A stretch of DNA of 64,000 nt, taken from positions 124,001 through 188,000 of the forward strand of contig NZ_JHWD01000004.1 of assembly GCF_000622225.1 (NCBI RefSeq). The letters are read 5' to 3'. Positions 1 to 10,301 of this stretch are shown here, piece after piece. Numbering within the stretch: the first letter of the stretch is position 1; the number at the start of each line of letters is the position of its first letter. The stretch comes from Roseomonas mucosa ATCC BAA-692 (GTDB lineage: Bacteria > Pseudomonadota > Alphaproteobacteria > Acetobacterales > Acetobacteraceae). The notes beneath the pieces were generated by a model. The model did not search any database and had not been told where the DNA came from. It saw only the letters and a program-made list of their open reading frames with translations. Made by a program: the position numbers and the translations under genes.

Positions 1-5
1 TCCAT
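1..5 (-). CDS. Start of a downstream gene, probably glcE (partial)
   Basis: Two bases beyond the glcD stop codon, on the same strand, there is an ATG at positions 5 to 3, and the reading frame then leaves the window. Tight spacing like this is typical of the glcD-glcE-glcF operon, so the gene is probably the FAD-binding subunit glcE. Only the start codon and part of the next codon can be read, so the identity is inferred from context. Confidence 0.3.
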
Positions 6-7
6 TG

Positions 8-1468
8 TCACGCCGCGACGCGCCCCGGTGCCTGCTCCACCTCCAGCGGGAAGACCTTGGAGGGGTTCAGCAGCCAGTCCGGATCGAAGGCCGACTTGAT
101 GCGGCGCTGCTGCGCCAGCTCCCGTGGCGTGAACTGGACGCTCATCAGGTCCCGCTTCTCGACGCCGACGCCGTGCTCGCCGGTCAGGCAGCCGCCGACC
201 TCGACGCAGAGCTTCAGGATATCGGCGCCGAAGGCTTCGGCCTTGCGGAAGCTCTCCGGGTCGTTGGCGTCGAACATGATCAGCGGGTGCAGGTTGCCGT
301 CGCCCGCATGGAAGACATTGGCGACCTTCAGCCCGCAGGCCTGCGACATCTCCTCCATCCGGCGCAGCACATGGGGCAGCTCCCCGGTCGGGATGGTGCC
401 GTCCATGCAGAGATAATCCGGCGAGATGCGGCCGACCGCGCCGAAGGCGCCCTTGCGGCCCTTCCAGATCGCCATGCTCTCCTCGGCCGATTGAGAAACC
501 TTCATGCTGATCGGGTCGAAGCGGGCGCAAATGTCCTTGATGCGGCCGAGCAGCATGTCCTGCTCCTCCGGGCTGCCCTCGACCTCGATGATCAGCATCG
601 CCTCGGCCTCCAGCGGATAGCCCGCATGGGCGAAGGCCTCGCAGGCATGGATGCAGGGCTTGTCCATGAACTCCAACGCCACGGGGATCACGCCGCTGGC
701 GATGATGGCATCCACCGCCTGGCCCGCGACCTCGACGCCGCGGAAGGCGGCCAGCATGGCCCGCGCCCCCTCCGGCCCGCGCAGGATGCGGACCGTGACC
801 TCGGTGACGAGGCCGAGCTGCCCCTCGGAGCCGGTGATCAGCCCGAGCCAGTCATAGCCCGCCGCGTCCAGGTGCCCGCCGCCGATGCGGATCACCTCGC
901 CCTCGATGGTGACGAAGGTGACGCCCAGCAGGTTGTTGGCGGTGACGCCGTATTTCAGGCAGTGCGCCCCGCCGGAATTCATCATCACGTTGCCGCCGAT
1001 CATGCAGGCGAGCTGCGAGGACGGGTCCGGGGCATAGAAGAACCCCTCCCCCTCCACCGCCTTGGTGATGCCGATATTGGTCACCCCGGCCTCGACCACG
1101 GCCAGCCGATCCTCGAAATCCACCTCCAGCACGCGGTTCATCCGCATCATGCCGATGACCACGGAATCCGCCATCGGCAGGGCACCGCCGGACAGGCTGG
1201 TGCCGGCGCCGCGTGGCACCACGCGGATGCCGTTCTCGTGGCAGTAGCGCAGCACCGCCGCCACCTGCTCCGTGCTTTCCGGCAGCACCACGGCCAGCGG
1301 CGGTTGGCGATAGGCGGAAAGCCCGTCCGTCTCATAGGCGCGCAGGCGGAGCGGCTCGCCGATCACCCCCTCACCACGCGGGCCGGCGGGGATGATGGCG
1401 CGCAGGGCCGCCACGATCTCTTCCTGCCGGGCAAGGATCTCGGGCTTGGGCGGGAGCTGGGCGAGCAT
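8..1468 (-). CDS. glcD: Glycolate oxidase subunit GlcD (FAD-linked oxidase)
   Basis: This is the FAD-binding subunit of glycolate oxidase, which oxidises glycolate (or D-lactate) to the 2-oxoacid and passes electrons to the GlcE/GlcF partners and the respiratory chain. The 486-residue protein has a PCMH-type FAD domain with the loop RGAGTSLSG at residues 86-94. A C-terminal FAD-oxidase domain follows, with the conserved GDGNLHP and GEHGVGVEKRD motifs. Length is close to the family norm. The ATG start has a GGAGG ribosome site seven bases upstream. A further ATG lies two bases after the stop, so the gene probably heads a glcDEF operon. A 33-bp inverted repeat lies just upstream of the start. 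A D-lactate dehydrogenase of the same family is the main alternative. Confidence 0.9.
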   Translation of the reverse strand: MLAQLPPKPEILARQEEIVAALRAIIPAGPRGEGVIGEPLRLRAYETDGLSAYRQPPLAVVLPESTEQVAAVLRYCHENGIRVVPRGAGTSLSGGALPMADSVVIGMMRMNRVLEVDFEDRLAVVEAGVTNIGITKAVEGEGFFYAPDPSSQLACMIGGNVMMNSGGAHCLKYGVTANNLLGVTFVTIEGEVIRIGGGHLDAAGYDWLGLITGSEGQLGLVTEVTVRILRGPEGARAMLAAFRGVEVAGQAVDAIIASGVIPVALEFMDKPCIHACEAFAHAGYPLEAEAMLIIEVEGSPEEQDMLLGRIKDICARFDPISMKVSQSAEESMAIWKGRKGAFGAVGRISPDYLCMDGTIPTGELPHVLRRMEEMSQACGLKVANVFHAGDGNLHPLIMFDANDPESFRKAEAFGADILKLCVEVGGCLTGEHGVGVEKRDLMSVQFTPRELAQQRRIKSAFDPDWLLNPSKVFPLEVEQAPGRVAA

Positions 1469-1478
1469 GGCGGGACCT

Positions 1479-1511
1479 CCGGTGCGATAATCATATAAGA
1501 TATCACACCGG
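1479..1511. promoter_or_regulatory. Inverted repeat, candidate operator of glcD
   Basis: Two 11-base arms (CCGGTGCGATA at 1479-1489 and TATCACACCGG at 1501-1511) are inverted repeats matching at 10 of 11 positions. They flank an AT-rich 11-base spacer in an otherwise GC-rich region. The element ends 11 bases upstream of the glcD start, and the spacer could hold a -10 element read on the minus strand. This fits a dimeric repressor or activator site, for example of a GntR or LysR regulator. No regulator gene is in the window. Confidence 0.5.
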
Positions 1512-1573
1512 AATGGCGAGGCGCTGGCAGGAGCAAACTCCCGGTCGCTCCCGCAGAATGCCCGGCGCCCCCA

Positions 1574-2320
<747 letters not shown>

Positions 2321-2505
2321 GACGCTCTCCTTCCTTCCCGTTGCGCCGGGCCCGGCTCGCCATGCCGCCGGCAGGTTTCTTCGGAGGCAGAACCGGACCC
2401 GCACGGGCTGAACGCGCCTCGCGGCACCCGGATGCGGGTTTCAGCGAAACTGAAACACAGGCCGGAGAGGAAACCAGAAAGCAATGCCGGGGGCGCCGGA
2501 AGCCG

Positions 2506-2826
2506 CTACTCGGAACTCGTCAGGCGCAGGCCGATGACCCCCGCCACGATCAGCAGCCCGCTGGCGATCCGCCAGACACTGGTGGACTCGCCCAGCAGCA
2601 GGATGCCGACGATGAAGGTGCCGATCGCCCCGATTCCGGTCCAGACCGCATAGGCCGTGCCGAGCGGCAGGCCGCGCATGCCGAAGGTCAGCAGCAGGAA
2701 GCTGGCCAGCGAGGCCACGACCGTCAGGCCCCCCCAGCCCCACTCGGTGAAACCCTGCGACTGCTTGGCCGCGTAGGACCAGACCATCTCCAGCAACCCC
2801 GCCGCGACCACCATGGCCCAGGCCAT
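2506..2826 (-). CDS. sugE: SMR-family exporter, SugE/Gdx (guanidinium) type
   Basis: This is a 106-residue small multidrug resistance protein with four predicted membrane helices and the conserved membrane-embedded glutamate (Glu13 in AGLLEMVW). The sequence around GTAYAVWTGIGA and the helix-four region GILLLGES match the SugE/Gdx branch, whose characterised members export guanidinium ion as dimers, rather than the broad-specificity EmrE branch. The ATG at 2826 is preceded by GGAGAG. There is no second SMR gene next to it, so a homodimer is expected. A guanidine-II riboswitch was looked for in the leader and not seen. Confidence 0.85.
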   Translation of the reverse strand: MAWAMVVAAGLLEMVWSYAAKQSQGFTEWGWGGLTVVASLASFLLLTFGMRGLPLGTAYAVWTGIGAIGTFIVGILLLGESTSVWRIASGLLIVAGVIGLRLTSSE

Positions 2827-3110
2827 CCTGCTCTCCTTCGCGCCGCCCGGCCGAAGGATGCCCGGCCTGCGCCATCCTGCGGGGAGAGCGAGAGCCACGG
2901 AAGAGGGCTTCGCCAGCCGAGGCGCCGGCCGGGTTCCCCGGGAGCATCGAGGCGGATGACCGATCCCGGCAGCGGCGGGCAATGCGCGCTGTCGTGCCTG
3001 TCCCCCGCCCGGCATTCCACCTATATGCCCTGGATCACCGGCCCTGATGGACCTCAACCCCCGGGCCGGAGGGCGCCGACGGGACATGCGATGGAGACGG
3101 GAAGCGTTGC

Positions 3111-5582
3111 GTGACTGAGGATCGGGTGGGCTGCTGGCCTTTCCTGGCGGGTGGGGGCGAGATGGGGGCCCGGATGCGGGACCATGACTGGGCAGCCACG
3201 CCCCTCGGCCCGCCGGACACCTGGCCGCAGTCGCTCCGCTCCACCCTCTCGGCCTGCCTGAACTCCCCGCTGCTCGGCACCATCCTCTGGGGGCCGGATC
3301 TGCGGATGCTCTACAACGACAGCTACATCCCCTCTTTGGCGGACCGGCATCCCGCCGCCCTGGGGCGCCCCGTGGCGGAGGTCTGGGGCGCCGTCTGGGA
3401 ACGGGTCTCCCCGCCCTTCCACGAGGCGATGGCGACCGGGCGCGGCTTCTCGCAGGAGAATGTCGAGCTCCCCATGATCCGGCGGGGCCGGGCCGAGACC
3501 ACCCACTGGTTCTTCACCGCCACCCCGATCCGCGGCGAGGACGGGCGCATCGCCGGGTTGCTGAACCAGGGGATCGAGATCACCGAGCGGGTCCTCACCG
3601 AGCGCCGCGTCATGGAGGAGCAGGAGCGGCTGTCGCGGCTCTTCGAGCAGGCGCCGACCTTCATGGCCCTGCTGCAAGGGCCGGAGCACCGCTTCGCGCT
3701 CGCCAACCCCAGCTACCGGGCCATCGTCGGGCAGCGGGAGATCCTGGGCAAGACAGTGGCCGAGGCCCTGCCGGACGCGGTCGCCCAGGGCTACCTGGTG
3801 CTGCTGGATCAGGTGTACCGCAGCGGCGAGCCCTTCGTGGCGACGGGCTCCCGCTTTGCGGTCGAACCGGTGCCCGGCGGCCCCGTCGACGAACGCTATG
3901 TCGATTTCGTCTACCAGCCGATCCGGGATGCCTCCGGCCAGGTGAACGGCATCTTCGTGGAAGGTGCGGACGTCACTGCCCGTGCCCGCGCCGACCTGGC
4001 GCTCCGCGAGAGCGAGGCGCGCCTGAAGGAGCTCAACGCCACGCTGGGGCAGCGCGTGGAGCAGCGGACGCGCGAACGGAACCGCCTCTGGCAGCTTTCC
4101 AGCGACATCATGGCGGTGATGCGCCCCGACACGGTCATCGAGGCGGTGAACCCCGCCTGGACGGCCTGCCTGGGCTGGTCCGAGGCGGAGCTGATCGGAC
4201 GGCGGCTGCCCGACCTGCTGCAGCCGGAGGATGCCGGCGCCATGGTGGGCGACTTCGCCCGCATCCAGGCCTCGGGACGGCTGCTGCCTGGCAACAGCCG
4301 CTGCCGGCACCGGGACGGCGGCCACCGCTGGATCTCCTGGTCGGCCACCGCGCGGGACGACGTCGTGGTCTTCGTCGGCCGCGACGTGACCGCCGAGCGG
4401 GAACAGGCGGAAGCGCTGAAACTGGCCGAGGAGCAGCTGCGGCAGGCACAGAAGATGGAGGCGGTGGGCCAGCTCACCGGCGGGTTGGCGCACGACTTCA
4501 ACAACCTGCTCACCGGCATCATCGGCAGCCTGGAGCTGATGAACAGCCGCGTCGCCAAGGGGCGCGCCGGGGAGGTCGGCCGCTACACCGGGGCGGCCCT
4601 GGACGCGGCCCGGCGCGCGGCGGCGCTGACCCACCGGCTGCTGGCCTTCTCCCGCCGTCAGACCCTCGATCCCCGGCCCACCGACGTGAACCGCCTGGTG
4701 ACCGGGATGGAGGAGCTGATCCGCCGCACCATGGGCCCCGACATCACCATCGTGGTCGTGCCGGCACCGGCGCTCTGGACCACGCTGGTGGACCTGCCGC
4801 AGCTGGAGAACGCGTTGCTCAACCTCTGCATCAACGCGCGCGACGCGATGCCGGAGGGCGGGACCCTGCGCATCGCGACAGAGAACGCCACACTCGGCGA
4901 CGAGGCGGCGCGGGAGCTCAGCCTGCCGCCCGGCCGCTACATCCGCCTGAACGTTTCCGACGACGGCACGGCCATGCCGCCCGAGGTGGTGGCGAAGGCC
5001 TTCGATCCGTTCTTCACCACCAAGCCGCTGGGCATGGGCACGGGGCTGGGGCTGTCCATGATCTACGGCTTCGCCCGGCAGTCCGGCGGGCAGGTGAGCA
5101 TCCGGTCCGAGCCGGGCCGCGGCACCTCCGTCCGCCTCTTCCTGCCGCGCCATGCGAGCTCGGCGGAAGCGCCAGAGCCGCGGCCGCCCCTGGCCATGCC
5201 ACGGGGCGGCGCTGGCGAGGTGGTGCTGGTGGTGGACGACGAGCCCAGCGTGCGGATGCTGGTGGCGGAGCTGCTGGAGGAGCAGGGCTACGAGGTGCTC
5301 CAGGCGGCGGAGGGCACCACGGGCCTGGACATCCTGCAGTCCACCCGGCGGATCGACCTGCTGGTTACGGATGTCGGCCTGCCCGGCGGCATGAACGGCC
5401 GGCAGATGGCTGATGCCGCGCGGATCGCGCGGCCGGACCTGAAGGTGCTGTTCATCACCGGCTATGCCGAGGCAGCCGTGGTGGGCGAGGGCAACCTGGC
5501 CCCGGGCATGCACATCATGACCAAGCCCTTCGACATCGCGGCCCTGACGGCCCGCATCCGGGACCTGCTGGCCGGCCCCTGA
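3111..5582 (+). CDS. Hybrid PAS sensor histidine kinase with C-terminal receiver
   Basis: This is an 823-residue soluble signalling protein with no clear membrane helices, so it probably senses a cytoplasmic signal. Three PAS-like regions lie at about residues 40-165, 180-305 and 325-440. A dimerisation/phosphoacceptor domain follows with His461 in the H-box (LAHDFNNLL). Next is an HATPase domain with N-box [10 protein letters not shown] and G-boxes, and then a receiver domain whose probable phosphoacceptor is Asp754 ([10 protein letters not shown]). The H-box type is that of the HWE/PAS hybrid kinases common in alphaproteobacteria. The start is GTG; an ATG 20 bases upstream is out of frame. 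No partner regulator is adjacent, so the output is unknown. Confidence 0.88.
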   Translation: MTEDRVGCWPFLAGGGEMGARMRDHDWAATPLGPPDTWPQSLRSTLSACLNSPLLGTILWGPDLRMLYNDSYIPSLADRHPAALGRPVAEVWGAVWERVSPPFHEAMATGRGFSQENVELPMIRRGRAETTHWFFTATPIRGEDGRIAGLLNQGIEITERVLTERRVMEEQERLSRLFEQAPTFMALLQGPEHRFALANPSYRAIVGQREILGKTVAEALPDAVAQGYLVLLDQVYRSGEPFVATGSRFAVEPVPGGPVDERYVDFVYQPIRDASGQVNGIFVEGADVTARARADLALRESEARLKELNATLGQRVEQRTRERNRLWQLSSDIMAVMRPDTVIEAVNPAWTACLGWSEAELIGRRLPDLLQPEDAGAMVGDFARIQASGRLLPGNSRCRHRDGGHRWISWSATARDDVVVFVGRDVTAEREQAEALKLAEEQLRQAQKMEAVGQLTGGLAHDFNNLLTGIIGSLELMNSRVAKGRAGEVGRYTGAALDAARRAAALTHRLLAFSRRQTLDPRPTDVNRLVTGMEELIRRTMGPDITIVVVPAPALWTTLVDLPQLENALLNLCINARDAMPEGGTLRIATENATLGDEAARELSLPPGRYIRLNVSDDGTAMPPEVVAKAFDPFFTTKPLGMGTGLGLSMIYGFARQSGGQVSIRSEPGRGTSVRLFLPRHASSAEAPEPRPPLAMPRGGAGEVVLVVDDEPSVRMLVAELLEEQGYEVLQAAEGTTGLDILQSTRRIDLLVTDVGLPGGMNGRQMADAARIARPDLKVLFITGYAEAAVVGEGNLAPGMHIMTKPFDIAALTARIRDLLAGP

Positions 5583-5732
5583 TCCGGCCGCAGCGAGAAC
5601 CAGATCATCGGTTCCAGGGCACGCAGTGTCCTGGCGGAGCGGGGTCCTGGGAAAGGCAGCGCCTTGTCCCCCGGGAAGCGCAATGCCGGCCGCGTGAGAC
5701 GCGATCCGGCTTCCGGAGGGCCACCACCCGTA

Positions 5733-6515
5733 TCAGCGCCCCCGGCGCAGCCAGCCGAGCGCCAGGAGAAGGAGCAGGGCCAGCGCCACCATGATCGTGG
5801 CGGCGGCGGTGATGGTCAGGCTGATCTGGTCGTTCAGACCGGAGAACATCTGGCGCGGCAGGGTGCGCTGTGCCGGGCCGGAGATGAACAGCGCCACCAC
5901 CACCTCGTCCAGCGAGGTGGCGAAGGCGAAGAGCGCCCCCGCCGCCACGCCCGGCGCAATGCGCGGCAGCACCACGCGGCGGAAGGCCAGCCCCGGCCCG
6001 GCGCCGCAGGCCGAGGCGGCGCGCAGCAGCACCGGGTCGAACTGCGCCAGGGCGGTGGAAACGGTGGTGACCACGAAGGGCGCGCCCAGTGCCGCATGGG
6101 CCAGGATCATGCCGGCGAAGCTGTTGGTCAGCCCCAGCGGCCCGAAGGCCAGGAGCAGCGCCACTGCGACGATGATCGAGGGCATCACCAGCGGCGTCAT
6201 CAGCACGCCCAGCACCAGCGTCTGCCCCGGGAAGCGCGCGCGCCACAGGCCGAAGGCCGCCGCCGTGCCCAGCACCGTGACGATGGCGGAGGCGCCCAGG
6301 CCGATCACCAGGCTGTTGCGCAGCGCCGGCATCCAGAAGTCGGAGGTGAGGAAGTCCGCGTACCAGCGCAGCGAGAGTCCGGGCAATGGATAGGTAAGGA
6401 AGGAGCCGGCCGAGAAGGAGAGCGGCACGATCGCCAGCAGCGGCCCCAGCAGGAACAGCATCACCAGCAGGCCGAAGGCCCAGAGGACCAGGCGGGAGGC
6501 GGGCAGCCGCGTCAT
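5733..6515 (-). CDS. Spermidine/putrescine-type ABC permease (PotC-like)
   Basis: Inner-membrane permease of a polyamine-type ABC importer. The 260-residue protein has about six hydrophobic segments and the cytoplasmic EAA coupling loop at about residues 166-188 (AASACGAGP...VVLPRIAPG). Its ATG overlaps the stop codon of the upstream permease (ATGA), so the two are translationally coupled and should form the heteromeric channel. The matching ATPase and binding protein lie upstream at 10.3-11.4 kb and 7.9-9.0 kb. Substrate is not proven; polyamine or a related small organic cation or opine is the family expectation. Confidence 0.88.
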   Translation of the reverse strand: MTRLPASRLVLWAFGLLVMLFLLGPLLAIVPLSFSAGSFLTYPLPGLSLRWYADFLTSDFWMPALRNSLVIGLGASAIVTVLGTAAAFGLWRARFPGQTLVLGVLMTPLVMPSIIVAVALLLAFGPLGLTNSFAGMILAHAALGAPFVVTTVSTALAQFDPVLLRAASACGAGPGLAFRRVVLPRIAPGVAAGALFAFATSLDEVVVALFISGPAQRTLPRQMFSGLNDQISLTITAAATIMVALALLLLLALGWLRRGR

Positions 6516-7711
6516 GCCGGGCGCACCTTGTTGAAGCCGACCAGCCGCGCATAGAGCGCGACCACGATCGCCACCGCCAGCAGCAGGACCACCGAGAGCG
6601 CCGCCGCCAGCCCCCAGTTCACCGTGCGGTTGGCGTAGAAGCCGATGAAGTAAGACAGCATCTGGTCGTTCGGCCCGCCCAGCAGGGCCGGCGTCACGTA
6701 GAAGCCCAGCGCCTGGATGAAGACCAGCAGCGCCCCGGCGCCGACCCCGGGCATGGAGAGCGGCAGGGTCACACGCCGGAAGACCCGCCAGGGCGAGGCC
6801 CCCAGCGACAGCCCCGCGCGCGGCAGCCGCCAGTCCAGCGCCCGCAGCGAGGCATAGATCGGCAGCACCGCGTAGGGCAGCAGCAGGTTCACCGTGGCCA
6901 GCAGCACCGTGCCGCGCGTGAAGAGGAAGGAGGCGGGTTCCCGCAGCAGGCCCGTGGCGGTGAGCAGCGTGTTCGCCACGCCGTCGCGCTGCAGCAGCAC
7001 GATCCAGGCGGCGATGCGCGGCACGTCGCTGATCCAGAGCGGCAGCGTCACCGCGCCCAGCATCCACAGGGCGAGGCGCGGCGGCGCGGTGGCGATCAGA
7101 TAGGCCAGCGGATAGCCGAGGAGCAGGCTGAGCGCCGTCGCCAGCAGGGCGATCCAGAGCGTCCGCAGCAGCACGCCCCGGAACACCGCCTGGTCCGGCG
7201 GCACCGCGGCGATGCCCCCCGCCGCGTCGCGCCGGAGATCGAGCGCGGCGAGCAGGTTCAGGTCGGAGACCGGGCCGCCGGTGCGGCGGATGGCGGCCCA
7301 GCTTTCAGGCTTCGACCAGTCCGGGCTGGCGGCCAGGATGGTTTCGCGCGCCGGCGCCTCCGGGCTGGAAAGCCGCCGCGCCGTGGCCGGCAGGGTGGAG
7401 CGGAAGCCGGGGATCTCGGCATTCAGTCGGGCCGCGGCGCGAGGGATCAGGCCGCCGCCCGCCGCCTGGTCGGCGGCGCGCGCGGCGCGCAGATCCGCCG
7501 CCAGCGCCTCGAAGGCGGCCTCGCCCGGCAGGTCCCGCCCGCTCCAGTCCCGCAGCGCGGCCAGGGTGCGCGGCAGGGCCGGCGCCACGTCCGTCTCCGC
7601 CACGGCACGCCAGAGGAAGGCGCCGATCGGCAGCAGGAAGACGCCCAGCAGGAAGAGCAGCAGCGGTGCCACCAGCAGGGCGGCGGCGAGGCGTTCGCGG
7701 CGGTTCGGCAT
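6512..7711 (-). CDS. Spermidine/putrescine-type ABC permease (PotB-like)
   Basis: Second inner-membrane permease of the importer, 399 residues. After the first membrane helix there is a long, non-hydrophobic periplasmic insert (about residues 40-140), which explains why it is longer than a classical PotB of about 280 residues. Long-loop versions of this type occur in PotB/HisM-like families. The C-terminal half carries the usual helices and an EAA loop (GASPWRVFRRVTLP). The ATG at 7711 has a GGGAGA ribosome site. An in-frame extension upstream lacks support. It overlaps the PotC-like gene by four bases. Confidence 0.88.
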   Translation of the reverse strand: MPNRRERLAAALLVAPLLLFLLGVFLLPIGAFLWRAVAETDVAPALPRTLAALRDWSGRDLPGEAAFEALAADLRAARAADQAAGGGLIPRAAARLNAEIPGFRSTLPATARRLSSPEAPARETILAASPDWSKPESWAAIRRTGGPVSDLNLLAALDLRRDAAGGIAAVPPDQAVFRGVLLRTLWIALLATALSLLLGYPLAYLIATAPPRLALWMLGAVTLPLWISDVPRIAAWIVLLQRDGVANTLLTATGLLREPASFLFTRGTVLLATVNLLLPYAVLPIYASLRALDWRLPRAGLSLGASPWRVFRRVTLPLSMPGVGAGALLVFIQALGFYVTPALLGGPNDQMLSYFIGFYANRTVNWGLAAALSVVLLLAVAIVVALYARLVGFNKVRPA

Positions 7712-7778
7712 GGATCTCCCGGTGGAACTCCGGAGGGAAGGCGCGTGGAGGCGGGGCGCCCCCGCTACCATCCCCTGT

Positions 7779-7800
7779 CCCCGGCGGAAAGCCGCCGGGG
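7779..7800. promoter_or_regulatory. Intercistronic hairpin between binding protein and permeases
   Basis: A perfect 9-bp inverted repeat (CCCCGGCGG / CCGCCGGGG) with a four-base loop lies in the 145-base gap between the binding-protein stop and the PotB-like start. There is no T-run, so it is not a classical terminator. Hairpins in this position often protect the upstream mRNA so that the binding protein is made in excess over the membrane subunits; that role is inferred. Confidence 0.5.
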
Positions 7801-7856
7801 TCGTGTCCAGGCCCAGGCCCGGCCCGGGAAGCGGGCGGCGCCGGCGGCGGTCCGAT

Positions 7857-8975
7857 TCAGCGCGACAGCCAGTTGTTGAAGCGCTGGCTCAGCCGGTCGA
7901 GGTTGTCGAGCCAGAACTGGTCGTCGATCCGCAGCGCGCCTTCCATGTGTTCCGGCGTGGTGGGCAGGTTGGCCAGCACGGCGGGCGCGATGTGATCGTT
8001 GGCGCCCTTGGCGGTGACGCCATAGGGAATCTTCGGCGGCAGCTCGGCCTGGATCCCGGGCTGGCCGGCGAAGTTCAGGAATTGCAGGGCCCGGTCACGG
8101 TTCGGCGTGCCCTTCATGATCACCCAGGAATCCAGCGTGTAGAGGTTGCCGGGCCAGGAGATGGCGAAGTTCTGCCCGTCCTGCCTGTTGGCGGCGTCGA
8201 TGCGGCCGTTATAGGCCACGGCCATGGCCAGCTCCCCCGAGGCCAGGAGCTGCGGCGGCTGCGCGCCGCGTTCCCACCAGACCAGGCTGTCGCGGATGCT
8301 GTCGAGCTTGCGGAAGGCGCGGTCCACCCCGGCCTCCGTGCCCAGCAGCCTGTACACCTCCTCCGGCTTCGCCCCGTCGGCGAGCAGGGCGATCTCCAGC
8401 GTCGTCTTCGGCCCGCGGCGCAGGCCGCGCTTGCCCGGGAACTTCTTCGTGTCGAAGAACTCGGCCCAGTTGGCCGGACCGTTCGGCGTCCGGTTGCGGT
8501 CATAGGCCAGCACGAAGGAATAGAGGATCGTGCCGACGCCGCATTCGCCCACCGCCTGCGGGATGTAGTGGTCCTTCCCGCCGATGGCCGCCCAGTCCAT
8601 CTTCTCGAACAGGCCTTCGTCGCAGCCGAGCAGCAGCTCCTCGCTCTCGACCTGCACGACGTCCCAGTTGTTGGCGCCGGACTGGATCTTGGCGCGCAGC
8701 ACGCCGACGCCGCCATCCCAGCTCTCCTCCAGCAGGCGCGTGTTCGTCTTCGTTTGGAAGGGGCGGAAATAGACCTCCCGCTGCGCGTCCTGATAGGCGC
8801 CGCCCCAGGATACCACGGTCAGGTCGCGTTGCTGCGCCCGCGCCGGAAATGTCGCCAGGATGGGCACCAGGACGGGAAGGCAGGCCGCCAGCCACGCGGC
8901 CCGGAAAAGGCGCCTTCGGGCGATGCCTGTCCTCCCGGCCCCATGCCCGACCGGAAACATGCTTCGCGGCATCAT
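7857..8975 (-). CDS. Periplasmic polyamine-type ABC substrate-binding protein (PotD-like)
   Basis: Periplasmic solute receptor for the importer, 372 residues. It starts with an arginine-rich leader (ARRRLFRAA) and a hydrophobic stretch ending in ARA before QQRDLTVVSWGG, which could be a Tat or Sec signal. The mature part is a type-II periplasmic binding fold of the PotD/PotF/SBP_bac_8 group, with LTVVSWGGAYQD near the start and features such as YNGRIDAAN and KIPYGVT later. The ATG at 8975 follows a GGAGG ribosome site. Upstream lies a 230-base AT-richer promoter region shared with the divergent epimerase. The true ligand is unknown. Confidence 0.88.
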   Translation of the reverse strand: MMPRSMFPVGHGAGRTGIARRRLFRAAWLAACLPVLVPILATFPARAQQRDLTVVSWGGAYQDAQREVYFRPFQTKTNTRLLEESWDGGVGVLRAKIQSGANNWDVVQVESEELLLGCDEGLFEKMDWAAIGGKDHYIPQAVGECGVGTILYSFVLAYDRNRTPNGPANWAEFFDTKKFPGKRGLRRGPKTTLEIALLADGAKPEEVYRLLGTEAGVDRAFRKLDSIRDSLVWWERGAQPPQLLASGELAMAVAYNGRIDAANRQDGQNFAISWPGNLYTLDSWVIMKGTPNRDRALQFLNFAGQPGIQAELPPKIPYGVTAKGANDHIAPAVLANLPTTPEHMEGALRIDDQFWLDNLDRLSQRFNNWLSR

Positions 8976-9149
8976 GATCTGCCTCCCTGCCCTGCCGCCG
9001 GAGGCTAGAACAAAGATCCGCCAGCGGAAACGGCGGCGGAACGGGCCGCAAGGAACTTCGGTGCTTGGTTTGACATGGCTCGGTGAGATAACTTCTGCAC
9101 CGCAGCATATTTTTCCGGTATGATCCAGAAAAAGAAACAAAATTCTTGC

Positions 9150-9169
9150 GATATGCTTCAATTCATATC
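9150..9169. promoter_or_regulatory. Short inverted repeat in divergent promoter region
   Basis: GATATG and CATATC are perfect 6-base inverted arms separated by eight bases, in an AT-rich patch between the divergent binding-protein gene (start 8975) and the epimerase (start 9209 or 9188). It is a plausible regulator site for either gene. The arms are short, so chance cannot be excluded. Confidence 0.3.
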
Positions 9170-9208
9170 AATTTTGATCCATGCTGAGTGACCAAGCGTG
9201 GATATGAG

Positions 9209-10234
9209 ATGATCCGACCCGGCAGCGACGACCCGATTCTGGCAGCCTTGCGAGGCCGTTCCGTCCTCGTGACAGGTGCGCGGGGCTTCATCGGCGGTGC
9301 CCTGTGCAGCGCCTTGCTGGAGGCCGGCGCCGAGGTGCATGGCACCACGCGCGGCGAGATCCCGCAGGATGACGATGGCGAGGCGGCGCCCCTGTGGTGG
9401 CGCTGCGATCCGGCGGCGCCGGGCGAGATCGAGTCGCTCCTTCGCCTGACGCAGCCCGAGATCATCTTCCACATGAGCGCCGCGGTGACGGGGTCGCGCA
9501 GCATCGAGGCCGTCCTGCCCACGCTGCGCGACAACCTCGTGAGCACCATCAACATCCTGCTGGCCGCCGCCGGGCGCGGGGTGGAGCGCGTGGTGCTGGC
9601 GGGCTCGGTCGAGGCGCATTCGGCGCCGAACGAGGCGCCGCGCTCACCCTACGCCGCCTCCAAGGCCGCCGCCACCGCCTATGCCCGGCTGTTCGACAGC
9701 CTTTATGACACGCGCTGCGTCGATATCCGGATTGCCATGACCTACGGCCCCGGCCAGCGTGACGGCAGCAAGCTGGTGCCCTACGTGATCGAGGAGCTGC
9801 GCCACGGCCGGGCGCCGCATCTGGGCGACGGCGGCCGCCTCGCCGACTGGACCTATGTGGATGACATCGTGAGCGCGCTGGTGCATGCCGGGGTGAGCAA
9901 GGCGGCGCTCGGCCGGAGCATCGAGGTCGGCACCGGCGTCACCCATTCGGTGCGGGACGTGGTGCAGAAGCTGGTGGACCTGATCGACCCCTCGGTCGAG
10001 CCGGTCTATGGCGCCCTGCCGCCGCGCCCCCACGAGCTGGAAACGGCGGTGGACACCCGGCCCGCCTGGAACCTGCTGAACTGGGTGCCGCGCGTCACCC
10101 TGGATGCGGGCCTGCGGCGCACGGTCGAGGCCAGGCTGGGCCATGGCCTCCTGCGGCGGAACCCGCGCCGCATGGAAACGCAGCCCATCGGGCCACGCGC
10201 GATGCTGCTGCCGCCGAACCTGCTCCAGGGCTGA
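9209..10234 (+). CDS. NAD-dependent epimerase/dehydratase (extended SDR)
   Basis: Extended short-chain dehydrogenase of the nucleotide-sugar epimerase/dehydratase type, about 341 residues. The Rossmann motif GARGFIGG is at residues 23-30, and the catalytic pair Tyr148/Lys152 is in SPYAASK. This family acts on NDP-sugars such as UDP-glucose or dTDP-glucose, but the substrate cannot be told from sequence. It has no sugar-metabolism neighbours; instead it interrupts the polyamine-type ABC cluster on the opposite strand. The start is uncertain: ATG at 9209 was chosen, and a GTG at 9188 in the same frame is the alternative. Neither has a strong ribosome site. Confidence 0.82.
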   Translation: MIRPGSDDPILAALRGRSVLVTGARGFIGGALCSALLEAGAEVHGTTRGEIPQDDDGEAAPLWWRCDPAAPGEIESLLRLTQPEIIFHMSAAVTGSRSIEAVLPTLRDNLVSTINILLAAAGRGVERVVLAGSVEAHSAPNEAPRSPYAASKAAATAYARLFDSLYDTRCVDIRIAMTYGPGQRDGSKLVPYVIEELRHGRAPHLGDGGRLADWTYVDDIVSALVHAGVSKAALGRSIEVGTGVTHSVRDVVQKLVDLIDPSVEPVYGALPPRPHELETAVDTRPAWNLLNWVPRVTLDAGLRRTVEARLGHGLLRRNPRRMETQPIGPRAMLLPPNLLQG

Positions 10235-10301
10235 GGAAAGGGGCGGGTGCCGAATCCGCCGGGCAGGGTCCCGGCGGAACGCCCTCCCTTCAGGGGCCCC
10301 G

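Noticed and set aside
2827-3000. Guanidine-II riboswitch upstream of the SMR exporter
   Set aside because: The leader lacks the paired hairpins with ACGR loops that define this RNA.
3054-5513. Minus-strand open frame of 819 codons opposite the hybrid kinase
   Set aside because: Shadow frame; the kinase on the plus strand has all expected motifs and this frame has none.
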